Shown here piece by piece: positions 1-7,355 of a stretch of 64,000 nt of DNA. The notes under the pieces were generated by a model, which did no database searches, was not told the DNA's origin, and worked only from the letters and a program-made list of their open reading frames with translations. The stretch's first letter is position 1. Each line of letters begins with the position of its first letter. Both the position numbers and the translations under genes were made by a program. The stretch is from Chloroflexota bacterium (GTDB lineage Bacteria; Chloroflexota; Anaerolineae; UBA4142), in the NCBI GenBank assembly GCA_016219275.1, contig JACRBM010000056.1, positions 62,001 to 126,000 of the forward strand. The letters are read 5' to 3'.

Positions 1-968
1 GCTTGCGCGGCGAATTTCGAATTACGAATTTTGAATTTGCCTTCCGTTTTTCCCCACAACATCACCGGTTGTTCTGGACTATCTTCGCGCTCGGCGCCGT
101 CGCGTAGTTGGCGCAGCGCGCGCGCGACGAGGACGCGCACCATTTCGCGGCGATAATCGGCGGTGCCGCGAATGTCGTCAATCGGTCGCGCGGCATTCAT
201 CGCGAGACGCGCGGCTTGCTCGATCGTTTCGTCGTCGAGCGTTTTGCCGATGAGGAATTGCTGCGCGTCGGTCGCCGCGACAATCGTCGGCGCGACAGAC
301 CCTAATGTAATCCAAACCGATTCAAGCGGTGAATTTCGAGTTTCGAATTTCGAATTTCGAAATCCCAACACGACCGCAACATTGACCACCGAAATCGCTT
401 GTGCGCGGCGCAGACCCAGTTTGATGAACGTGCCGAATTCGTTTTGCTTGAGCGCGGGGAACGAAATCGCGGTGAGCATTTCATCCGGTTCGAGCGCAGT
501 CTTGCGGACGCCGCGCATAAATTCTTCGAGGTCCAGCTCGCGTTTGCCGCGCCCCTTGCTTTCCAGCGTCACCCATGCGCCGAGCGCGCGCAACGGCGTG
601 ATCGTATCGTTCGCCGGCGACGCGGTGATGAGGTTGCCAGCGACCGTCCCGCGATTGCGAATCTGCGGCGCACCCACTTCCCAGCACGCGCGCACGAGCG
701 GGTACGCGTGTGCGCGCAAGCGCGCATCGGCGACGACTTGATTGTGCGTGACGCTCGCGCCAAGATGAAACGTGCCGTCCTCGAAGCGGATTTCGTCCAG
801 TTTCGGAATTCGACTGACATCAATCACAACCTTGGGCGCGCGCGCCTTGCGTTCGATTTCCAAAATCAAATCCGTGCCGCCGTTGATGAGCCGCGCGTTG
901 TTGCCGTGCTGTGCGAGCAGGTCAAGCGCGTGTTCAATGGATGTCGCGGTGATGTATGTGTCCCACAT
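1..968 (-). CDS. Xanthine dehydrogenase-family FAD-binding subunit (XdhB/CoxM-like), 3' end outside window
   Basis: Reading the minus strand from ATG at 968 gives one open frame to the window edge, about 322 codons. It shows the FAD-binding hallmarks of the molybdenum hydroxylase medium subunit: GGTDL near residues 30-34 and IRNRGTVAGNL followed by SPAND near residues 105-123. This subunit passes electrons from the Mo/FeS centres to FAD and NAD in xanthine/hypoxanthine oxidation. It follows xdhC by 47 bp, and the purine transporter and deaminase genes lie upstream on the same strand. Two heptamer repeat tracts fall inside the frame (330-363 and 10-41); the first encodes RNSKFETRNS in a loop between conserved strands. 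The C-terminal CoxM domain is present; the true stop is not in the window. Family call is solid; substrate is inferred from context. Confidence 0.85.
   Translation of the reverse strand, partial: MWDTYITATSIEHALDLLAQHGNNARLINGGTDLILEIERKARAPKVVIDVSRIPKLDEIRFEDGTFHLGASVTHNQVVADARLRAHAYPLVRACWEVGAPQIRNRGTVAGNLITASPANDTITPLRALGAWVTLESKGRGKRELDLEEFMRGVRKTALEPDEMLTAISFPALKQNEFGTFIKLGLRRAQAISVVNVAVVLGFRNSKFETRNSPLESVWITLGSVAPTIVAATDAQQFLIGKTLDDETIEQAARLAMNAARPIDDIRGTADYRREMVRVLVARALRQLRDGAEREDSPEQPVMLWGKTEGKFKIRNSKFAAQ
10..41. repeat. Heptamer tandem repeat inside xdhB-like gene
   Basis: Four to five imperfect copies of CGAATTT/CGAATTA with a 7-bp period. The tract is translated in frame near the end of the visible part of the FAD-subunit gene. 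Confidence 0.75.
330..363. repeat. Heptamer tandem repeat inside xdhB-like gene
   Basis: Consecutive CGAGTTT, CGAATTT, CGAATTT units. AT-rich within a GC-rich gene, same unit as the tract at 10-41, and read through in frame without a stop. Confidence 0.8.
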
Positions 969-975
969 GGTTCCC

Positions 976-1018
976 CGTAAATGGTAAATGGTAAATGGCA
1001 ATTACCAACAACCAATTA
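976..1018. repeat. Heptamer repeat with inverted arm between xdhC and xdhB
   Basis: Three copies of GTAAATG followed by CAATTAC/CAACAAC-type units of the opposite sense, which would form a weak hairpin in the intergenic RNA. It runs up to the xdhC stop codon. Confidence 0.75.
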
Positions 1019-1786
1019 CGCCTTTCGTTTTACTTGAATGATCTCCGCCATGATGCTCACCGCGATTTCCTGCGGCGTCTCGGCGTTGATTTCTATTCCA
1101 ATCGGCGCATGGACGCGCGCGAGTGCGGCGTCGCTTACGCCGCGTTGTTTCAGTGCGTTCTTCGCGGTTTGCGCGCGCCGGTCGCTGCCCAGCATCCCAA
1201 TGTATGCAACATCCTTTTCGACAAGCGCGCCCAGCAACGCGGGATCGAGCGCGTGCGCGCGGGTAACGAGGACGACGTACGTTTGCGGCGTGAGGTCAAG
1301 CGCGGCGATTTTTTGGACCAGGTCGCCGGCGATGCGTTCGTCCGCGCACGGAAATTTTTCCGGCGTCACAAATTCCGGACGGTCGTCGAGCACGACGATG
1401 TAAAAACCGAGCGACCGTGCGAGTGCGGCGACTGCCGCGCCGACGTGTCCCGCGCCGACAATCACGAGCGTAAGCGCGTGTGTGAGCGGCTCGATGAAAA
1501 CGTCCATCTCACCGCGCTCATCGTCCAAATTTCCGCCCGCGTGATTTTGTAAATCCAAATCAAGACAGCGCGCCTTACCCTCGCGAATCGCGACGCGCGC
1601 CTCGGCAATGACGCGCAGTTCCATCTCGCCGCCGCCAATCGTGCCGACAAATTTACCGTCGGGATAGACGAGCATTTTCGCGCCGGGTTCGCGCGGACTC
1701 GCGCCGCGCGTTTTGACGACCGTCGCGAGCGCGACAAGTTGGTTGTTTTGTAGAGCATCCATCAACGCATGAAAAACTGGATCCAT
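1016..1786 (-). CDS. xdhC: XdhC/CoxI family molybdenum hydroxylase maturation protein
   Basis: 256 aa from the ATG giving MDPVFHAL. XdhC proteins bind the molybdenum cofactor and deliver its sulfurated form to xanthine dehydrogenase; they are not part of the mature enzyme. The N-terminal XdhC/CoxI domain (LATVVKTRGASPREPGAKML, about residues 18-37, then GTIGGGEME) is followed by a Rossmann domain with VIVGAGHVG near residue 108. A longer frame opening at a TTG (1858) would run into the divergent small gene, so the internal ATG is preferred. It lies directly upstream of the FAD-subunit gene, as expected for an XDH operon. Confidence 0.9.
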   Translation of the reverse strand: MDPVFHALMDALQNNQLVALATVVKTRGASPREPGAKMLVYPDGKFVGTIGGGEMELRVIAEARVAIREGKARCLDLDLQNHAGGNLDDERGEMDVFIEPLTHALTLVIVGAGHVGAAVAALARSLGFYIVVLDDRPEFVTPEKFPCADERIAGDLVQKIAALDLTPQTYVVLVTRAHALDPALLGALVEKDVAYIGMLGSDRRAQTAKNALKQRGVSDAALARVHAPIGIEINAETPQEIAVSIMAEIIQVKRKA

Positions 1787-1844
1787 TAAAACTCCGCTGA
1801 CAAAACCTGGGGCTTGCTTTAGAATGCGGCGAGAGAGGTGTGAA

Positions 1845-2153
1845 ATGGCAACTCCCAAAACAGTAACTCTGATTTACGCGAATGGCGTGTTCACCCCAGT
1901 CGAAAAAATAAAACTGCGCCCGCGTGAAAAAGTGCGCGCCAAGATTATACCGTTTGCGCCACCCACGCGCAAAACGACGCCGCGCAAGCGTGTGTGCGCA
2001 GATTTGACGAAAGACGAACTCGTTAAACAGCGCATCCGCGAGTCATTTGGCAGGTGGGCGGACCGTGACGACATTGGCGACGCTGTAGAGTGGGTCAACG
2101 AAATTCGCGCCGGCTGGGAAGAACGCATGAAAAGAATCTACTCCGATGGCTGA
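1845..2153 (+). CDS. AF2212/DUF104-like antitoxin
   Basis: 102 aa starting MATPKTV. The N-terminus IYANGVFTPVEKIKLRP matches the short beta-barrel of AF2212-type antitoxins, which pair with VapC PIN-domain RNases; the basic and acidic C-terminal half would wrap the toxin. The next start codon (2146) overlaps its last codons by 8 bp, the usual layout, but that toxin frame is truncated. It is divergent from xdhC (58 bp apart) and is the only plus-strand gene in the first 15 kb. Family assignment rests on the YxNGVFxPxEK pattern. Confidence 0.65.
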   Translation: MATPKTVTLIYANGVFTPVEKIKLRPREKVRAKIIPFAPPTRKTTPRKRVCADLTKDELVKQRIRESFGRWADRDDIGDAVEWVNEIRAGWEERMKRIYSDG

Positions 2154-2226
2154 ATACCTTTTCGATTCCACCGTGCTGATTGATAATTTGCGCGACAACC
2201 TCTCCCTCGAATTCTATTCCCTCTGA
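2146..2226 (+). pseudogene. Truncated VapC/PIN toxin remnant
   Basis: The frame from ATG 2146 encodes 26 residues beginning MAEYLFDSTVLIDNLRD, the classic first strand and first catalytic Asp of a VapC PIN domain, and then stops. A functional PIN toxin needs about 120 residues with three or four acids. The frame ends 3 bp short of the convergent permease stop codon, so the rest of the toxin was apparently lost by a deletion or rearrangement that brought the ABC transporter operon up to this point. It leaves the upstream antitoxin without a partner. Confidence 0.7.
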
Positions 2227-2229
2227 TTT

Positions 2230-3204
2230 CTACTCTTGCTCGAATGTCGTACCCAATGCGCCGGGCGGCATGCCGCGCAACGATTGCCAAATCTTGCGCG
2301 ACATGGGCGAGCCGCTAAAGAAACGATCAATTGATTCGTTGCTCACAACCAACAACGCGATAATCATCACCGCGAACGGCGCAGTCTGGAAAACCTGGGT
2401 CGGCACGTTCGCAAACGCGGGAATACTCTGCGCCAAGCCGCTGACCGATTGCAAGCCGCCAAAGATGTACGCGCCAATCGCCGCGCGAACCGGATGCCAG
2501 CCGCCGAAAATCACAATCGAAAGCGCGATCCACCCCAGCCCGTACGTGTGATGATAACTCCAACCCAGTTTGACGAACAGCGAGTACGCCGCGCCGCCAA
2601 AGCCGACGAGCGCGCCGCCGATGAGCGTGTAAATAAATCGTTGCAGATTTACGTTCGTGCCGCGCGCGAATGCCGCCGCCGGTTTTTCGCCGATGCCTTG
2701 CAGTTTCAACCCCAGTTGCGTTTTGTAAATCCACCACCACGCCGCGAAAATCAAAATGACGCTGAGATAGACGACGACGTTTTGATTGAAAAATATCCTG
2801 CCGATCACCGGAATATCCGCGAGTAATGGAATTGGAAAATTCTGGACGCCTTCGTAGGGCTTGCGGACGAATGGATTGCCAAAAAAAGTCGAGAGGTCGC
2901 CGCAGAGCAAGGTGAGCACGAAACCCACTGCGATCTGGTCGAGCTTGAGCACAATGCTGGAGAACGCGATAATTGCCGCGATGAGCGCGCCAACCAACAT
3001 CGCCGCGAGAAATGCGAGGTACAAATTGTCGGTCGTGAACGCGACGGCAAAGCCGACCATCGCGCTCAATAAAATCGTCCCATCGAGCGACAAATTCGTG
3101 ACGCCGGATTTTTCCGATAATGTTTCGCCAATCACCGCGAACACAAGCGGCGAACTATCGGCGAGCATGGAGGCGAGTGTAAGGATCAGTAAATTGGTAT
3201 CCAT
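2230..3204 (-). CDS. ABC transporter permease, BMP/nucleoside (simple sugar) type, second subunit
   Basis: 324 aa hydrophobic protein with about eight to nine membrane segments, of the branched RbsC-like permease superfamily used with BMP-family lipoproteins. LADSSPLVFAVIGETLSEKSGVTNLSLDGTIL at the N-terminus is the characteristic opening of the second permease (NupQ/YufQ type). Together with the ATPase and first permease encoded upstream it should import nucleosides or purine bases. It is 225 bp downstream of the first permease, and that gap is filled by repeats. Substrate is inferred from neighbouring adenine and 8-oxoguanine deaminases. Confidence 0.85.
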   Translation of the reverse strand: MDTNLLILTLASMLADSSPLVFAVIGETLSEKSGVTNLSLDGTILLSAMVGFAVAFTTDNLYLAFLAAMLVGALIAAIIAFSSIVLKLDQIAVGFVLTLLCGDLSTFFGNPFVRKPYEGVQNFPIPLLADIPVIGRIFFNQNVVVYLSVILIFAAWWWIYKTQLGLKLQGIGEKPAAAFARGTNVNLQRFIYTLIGGALVGFGGAAYSLFVKLGWSYHHTYGLGWIALSIVIFGGWHPVRAAIGAYIFGGLQSVSGLAQSIPAFANVPTQVFQTAPFAVMIIALLVVSNESIDRFFSGSPMSRKIWQSLRGMPPGALGTTFEQE

Positions 3205-3232
3205 TATTTAGACTTTATCGGTAACAACTTTT

Positions 3233-3437
3233 ACCTCTCGCCAAAACGCAAAGCACGCAAAGAATCATCCTGAAAAAACTTGGCGTTCTTGGCGGCTTGG
3301 CGAGAGAGGTCTTATTCCCTATAATGTCTTTTGTTTCATAGTTGGATAGTTTAGGTAGTTGTGTAGTTGGATAGTTTAGGTAGTTGTGTAGTTGGATAGT
3401 TTCCGTTATCTAACTACGCAACTACCTAACTATCTAA
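3233..3437. repeat. Two repeat clusters between permease genes (decamer-like and octamer-like)
   Basis: 3233-3313 carries an inverted pair: a CTCTCGCCAAAACGCAAAG arm, then a CTTGGCGTTCTTGGCGG arm ending CGAGAGAGGT. 3341-3437 has GTAGTTGGATAGTTTAGGTA repeated nearly perfectly about 2.5 times, then the opposite strand sense (ACTACGCAACTACCTAACT). Both would form long RNA hairpins within the transporter operon. This fills the 225-bp gap; no gene is seen. Confidence 0.8.
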
Positions 3438-4464
3438 ACTTGGCGCGCACCCCTTGGGCGAGCACAACAAGCAACACGATGATGCCTTGCAATACACCGC
3501 CGAGCGCGGAATCAATTTGCAGATCGAGCGGGAGCGACACACTGCCTTTGGTGACCGCCGCGAAAAAGAACGCGACGAACGGCACACCCGTTGCTTGAAA
3601 GCCGGAGAGCAGAACGACGAGAATCGAGAGATAACCGTACCCGCCAGAGATCGAAGGAATCAGTCGCGCCCACACCCCGGCAGATTGCTCCGCGCCGGCA
3701 ATGCCAGCCAACGCGCCGCACAACGCGAACGCGCCCAGCATGTACCGACTCGTCGGAATGCCGAGCCAAAACGCCGAGCGAATGTTTTTGCCAATCGCTT
3801 TTAACTTCAAGCCCCACTGCGTTCCGCGCAGAGCCAAGTACACGATGACCAACGCGATGATCGCGATCACAATTTCAATGGGACCGATGGACAGACCCGG
3901 AAAATTGGGCAACACCGCGGCAGGGCGAAACGGTTCGGTGCCGCTCGTGGACGCGATGCCTTCGCGTTTCCACGGACCGATGATGAGATAGAGCGCAATG
4001 CCCATCGCGACGAAATTCAAACCCAGCCCGCCAAAAATTTCGTGGACGCGTCCGTACACTTTGAGCACGCCGACGAGCAATGCCCACACCATTCCGCCCA
4101 TCGCGCCCGCGACAAAAAGAAGCGGAACGAGCACCTCAGCGGGCAAGTCGAACGTGCGCGCGACCCAGGTCGCGAATATCGCGCCCATCGCGATTTGTCC
4201 TTCGATGCCAATGTTCCACAACCCGGCGGTGAACGTGATGAGCAAGCCGACCGAACAGAGCACGAGCGGCACCCAGGCATCCATCACGCTGCTCAGTTTT
4301 TCCGCCGAACCGAACGCGCCGTTCCACATCGTCGCGTACGCTTTCGCCGGATCTGCGCCAATCGCGATGAGCGCGAGCGTCGTTAGCAGCAAACCGAGTA
4401 GAACTGGACCGATTGCCCACGCGGCGTCGAGCCAGGGTGATTTTTTCGACGTCGTTTCGCTCAT
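3430..4464 (-). CDS. ABC transporter permease, BMP/nucleoside type, first subunit
   Basis: 344 aa, first permease of the BMP-type importer (NupP/YufP type), with about nine hydrophobic segments. WNGAFGSAEKLSSVMDAWVPLVL near residues 48-70 is the conserved family segment preceding the core helices; GLNFVAMGIALYLI and GGYGYLSILVVLLSGF further on are also family-typical. Its start overlaps the ATPase stop by 4 bp, so translation is probably coupled. The last codons overlap the octamer repeat tract (to 3437), so the extreme C-terminus is repeat-derived. Confidence 0.87.
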   Translation of the reverse strand: MSETTSKKSPWLDAAWAIGPVLLGLLLTTLALIAIGADPAKAYATMWNGAFGSAEKLSSVMDAWVPLVLCSVGLLITFTAGLWNIGIEGQIAMGAIFATWVARTFDLPAEVLVPLLFVAGAMGGMVWALLVGVLKVYGRVHEIFGGLGLNFVAMGIALYLIIGPWKREGIASTSGTEPFRPAAVLPNFPGLSIGPIEIVIAIIALVIVYLALRGTQWGLKLKAIGKNIRSAFWLGIPTSRYMLGAFALCGALAGIAGAEQSAGVWARLIPSISGGYGYLSILVVLLSGFQATGVPFVAFFFAAVTKGSVSLPLDLQIDSALGGVLQGIIVLLVVLAQGVRAKFR

Positions 4465-5924
4465 AGCCCCTTGCCCCCGATGAGTTCGCCGAGTTGCCGC
4501 ACTGATGTTTCGCGCGCGTTCAACGCGCGCGCGACGCGTCCGCCGGAAAATACCAGGATGCGGTCGCTGTAATCAAAAATTTCGTCGAGGTCGGCGGACG
4601 CGAAAATGATTGCCGCGCCGCGCTTGCGTCGTTCGAGCAATTGCTTCCACACCCACATCGAAGATTCAATGTCGAGTCCGCGCGTCGGATGTTCGAGCAA
4701 AATCAGATTCAAGTCCGGTTGTAGCAATGCGAGCAACGCGCGCTGTTGATTGCCGCCGGACAGCGCCTCGACGCGCGAGGTGGGCGCACCGCGAATGTTG
4801 TACTCTTTGATGCGCGCTTGCGCTTCGTTCAACGCGCGATCCCAGTTCACAAAAAAATCGTTCGCGCGTTTCGCGAGCACAAAATGCTCGGTGAGATCCA
4901 GCCCTGGTACGAGTCCTTCTTCGAGTCGTCCCGCCGGCAGATACGCAACGCCACGATCCAGATATTTTTGGTACAGCTGTCCGTTCATCCGCGCGCCCGC
5001 GATCCACACGTCGCCGGCGACCGGCTGATCGAGTCCGGCGCACATACGCAGGAACAATCGCTGTCCGCTTCCTTCGATGCCCGCGAGTCCGATGACTTCG
5101 CCAGTGCACACTTGCAGGTTAATGTCCGGCACGCGCAAGCGATAGTCCGCGACCGCGATGTTCCGCAAATCAAGAATCGGTTCGCCCAGCTCGATGGCTT
5201 GACGCGCGTTCGTCGCCAACGCTTGTCCGAACATCAGTTGGACGAGTTGATCGCTCGTGAACGGGCGCGTCACTTCGCCGACGACTTTGCCCAGGCGCAA
5301 CACGGTCACGCGACTGCACAGCGCTTCGGCGTCTTCGAGTTTGTGCGTGACGAAAATAATCGTCATGCCTTCGTGGGCGAGGAGGTTGAGTGTTTCGAAC
5401 AGTTTGTTTTTTTGCGGAAGCGAAATGCCGGTCGTCGGCTCGTCGAAGATCAAGATTTTTGCGCCGAGTGAAAGCAAGCGCATGATTTCGAGTTGCTGGC
5501 GTTCGCCGACGGTGAACGATGAAACGGGCGCGTCGGGATCGAGAGCGAACCCGAACTGCGCGGAATATTTTTTGAGATCGCCGCGCGCGGCATCGCGTTT
5601 CTGGATAAACCCATCATCGCGCCCGAGCAAAAAATTATCGAGGACGGAGAGCGGAGGGAAATCGAGCGGGTCTTGGTGGAGCATCCCCACGCCGGCGCGG
5701 ATCGCTTCGGCGGGATTTTTGAACGCGACCGCACGACCATCCACCGAAATTTCGCCGGCGTCGCGATGGATGAACCCGGAGAGCATTTTCATCAACGTGG
5801 ACTTGCCCGCGCCGTTCTCGCCCAATAGACCGTGAATCGTGCCGGCTTGAATCGTCACGCTGACGTCGTTGTTCGCGTGGACCGCGCCAAAGTGTTTGTG
5901 AATGTTTTTGAGTTCGACGCGCAT
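4461..5924 (-). CDS. ABC transporter ATP-binding protein (double NBD) for BMP-type nucleoside importer
   Basis: 487 aa with two tandem nucleotide-binding domains, as usual for simple-sugar/nucleoside importers (NupO/YufO, RbsA type). The first domain has an intact Walker A (GLLGENGAGKSTL, about residues 33-45), a Q-loop (MLHQDPLDFPPL) and Walker B (KILIFDEPTTGIS). The second has the degenerate P-loop (GLAGIEGSGQR) typical of the family and a strong signature, LSGGNQQRALLAL. It overlaps the downstream permease by 4 bp and is separated from the lipoprotein gene by a near-perfect palindrome. Confidence 0.9.
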   Translation of the reverse strand: MRVELKNIHKHFGAVHANNDVSVTIQAGTIHGLLGENGAGKSTLMKMLSGFIHRDAGEISVDGRAVAFKNPAEAIRAGVGMLHQDPLDFPPLSVLDNFLLGRDDGFIQKRDAARGDLKKYSAQFGFALDPDAPVSSFTVGERQQLEIMRLLSLGAKILIFDEPTTGISLPQKNKLFETLNLLAHEGMTIIFVTHKLEDAEALCSRVTVLRLGKVVGEVTRPFTSDQLVQLMFGQALATNARQAIELGEPILDLRNIAVADYRLRVPDINLQVCTGEVIGLAGIEGSGQRLFLRMCAGLDQPVAGDVWIAGARMNGQLYQKYLDRGVAYLPAGRLEEGLVPGLDLTEHFVLAKRANDFFVNWDRALNEAQARIKEYNIRGAPTSRVEALSGGNQQRALLALLQPDLNLILLEHPTRGLDIESSMWVWKQLLERRKRGAAIIFASADLDEIFDYSDRILVFSGGRVARALNARETSVRQLGELIGGKGL

Positions 5925-5935
5925 GAAATCCTCAA

Positions 5936-5962
5936 GTAGGGGCGGGGTAACCCCGCCCCTAC
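5936..5962. repeat. Near-perfect 27-bp GC palindrome between binding-protein and ATPase genes
   Basis: GTAGGGGCGGGG, three central bases, then CCCCGCCCCTAC. In the minus-strand transcript this is a very stable stem just after the BMP lipoprotein stop. Such stems often lower downstream expression or protect the upstream mRNA, giving more binding protein than ATPase. No U-run follows, so full termination is unlikely. Confidence 0.75.
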
Positions 5963-5972
5963 GCGATCAGAA

Positions 5973-7226
5973 CTATTTACTGGGCGCGCTCTGTCCAGTC
6001 ATGCCTTGCAACAGTTGCGGCAGATACCAAATCTCCTTGTCGGTCGCCGTCGCGCCGTCTTTGACGTAGACGGAGCCATCTTGCAACGTGATAGGACCTT
6101 TGAAGAGATTGATGCTACCATCGCCCAGACCTTTGATGAACGTTTCGACCTGGGTCTTGTTCGCGGCGCTCAACGCTTTGCCGAACGTGAAGCCGACTGC
6201 GCCGGTGTCCGGGTTGTTGATGTCTTTCCAATCCGGACCGTCCCAGTCCCATGCGGCTTTATACGCGCCGGCTTGGAAATCCTTGACGGTCTTCAAGTAA
6301 CGCGGACCCCAGTTAAAGTACGGCACGCCGAGGCACACGTCTTCGGCTTCCTTGCAGCCGTCCTTGTAGTCGTACGACACTGCCCAGACTTTTTCGCCCT
6401 TCTTCGCGCGTTGTCCGGCGACGACGAGCGCTTCGGTCGTGTCAATACCGGAGATCACGACGTCATTGCCCGCGTTGTAGAAATCGTTCGCAACCTTGGT
6501 CGGGTCGAGCGTGACGCCGGGAATGTTGAACCAGAACCCGATCCATTTCACGTCGAATTTCAAATCGGCGGCGGGCTTTTTCGCGTACGTCGTCCAGCAG
6601 TATTTAGCACCGAGGTATGCCATATCCGCGAGACGGCGCGTTTCGTCGTTGATGAGGGGACCCAAGAAACCGATCTTGCCTGTCTGCGTGCTGAGTGCGG
6701 CGGAACAGCCGGCAACCATCTTCATGTATTCCATCTTGCCCATAAAGTTGCCGAGATTCTTGATGTCCTTGAAATTCTTACCATCTTTCCAGGCGCTGTC
6801 GCCGGACGCGTTGATGAAGGTGATGTCCGGGAATTTCGGCGCGACCGCCAGCGTATCGGTCTGGAAATCGTCCGAGGTCGTGATGATCAATTTCACGCCC
6901 TTGGATTTCATGTCGTTCACGACTTGTTCGAGCGTCGTGCCGGGACGATCGGCGGGGTTGAGTTTGTCGAGGTAAATGAAATCGGAGCCGGGAAGTTTGC
7001 TCTTGACGTACTGCGCGCCTTGGTAATGCGCCTCGCTCCAGCCATGATCGTTGTACGGACCAACGAGGACGACGCCGAACGTAATCCCGGCGGCGGGCTT
7101 GGGCGCGTCCGTCGGCTTCGGCGCGGCAGTCGGCGGAGCCGGTGTCGGCGCTGGCGCGGGCGCACACGCCGCAATCAACGCGAGACCCAGGATGACCACC
7201 ATGAACAGCGAAAGTTTTTTCAACAT
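5973..7226 (-). CDS. BMP-family (Med/PnrA) nucleoside-binding lipoprotein
   Basis: 417 aa. The start MLKKLSLFM is chosen because AAGGAG lies just upstream; it creates a lipoprotein signal peptide with lipobox LIAAC near residue 20, followed by a Pro/Thr/Ala-rich linker. The mature part has the PnrA/BMP fold: FGVVLVGPYNDHGWSEAHYQGA near the start, then LIITTSDDFQTDTLAVAPKFPDITFINASGD. It should capture purine nucleosides or bases outside the membrane for the ABC importer encoded downstream. The adenine deaminase gene lies 130 bp upstream. Confidence 0.9.
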   Translation of the reverse strand: MLKKLSLFMVVILGLALIAACAPAPAPTPAPPTAAPKPTDAPKPAAGITFGVVLVGPYNDHGWSEAHYQGAQYVKSKLPGSDFIYLDKLNPADRPGTTLEQVVNDMKSKGVKLIITTSDDFQTDTLAVAPKFPDITFINASGDSAWKDGKNFKDIKNLGNFMGKMEYMKMVAGCSAALSTQTGKIGFLGPLINDETRRLADMAYLGAKYCWTTYAKKPAADLKFDVKWIGFWFNIPGVTLDPTKVANDFYNAGNDVVISGIDTTEALVVAGQRAKKGEKVWAVSYDYKDGCKEAEDVCLGVPYFNWGPRYLKTVKDFQAGAYKAAWDWDGPDWKDINNPDTGAVGFTFGKALSAANKTQVETFIKGLGDGSINLFKGPITLQDGSVYVKDGATATDKEIWYLPQLLQGMTGQSAPSK

Positions 7227-7355
7227 TTCGAATTCTCCTTTTCGATTCGTCAAAACATTGGAATGATGCTATCACGACACTGAAACGTGAGTTTGTTTCA
7301 CCTCCTCTCCGGTTTGAGGTTGCGCGGTTTCATCGTCGAATCCTGAACCTGAAAC

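Noticed and set aside
6006-7283. Plus-strand frame of about 425 codons over the BMP lipoprotein
   Set aside because: Antisense shadow of a well-supported lipoprotein gene; no family features.
7227-7355. Purine riboswitch upstream of the BMP lipoprotein gene
   Set aside because: Looked for a three-stem purine aptamer in the 130-bp gap; found only short weak pairings and no conserved core.
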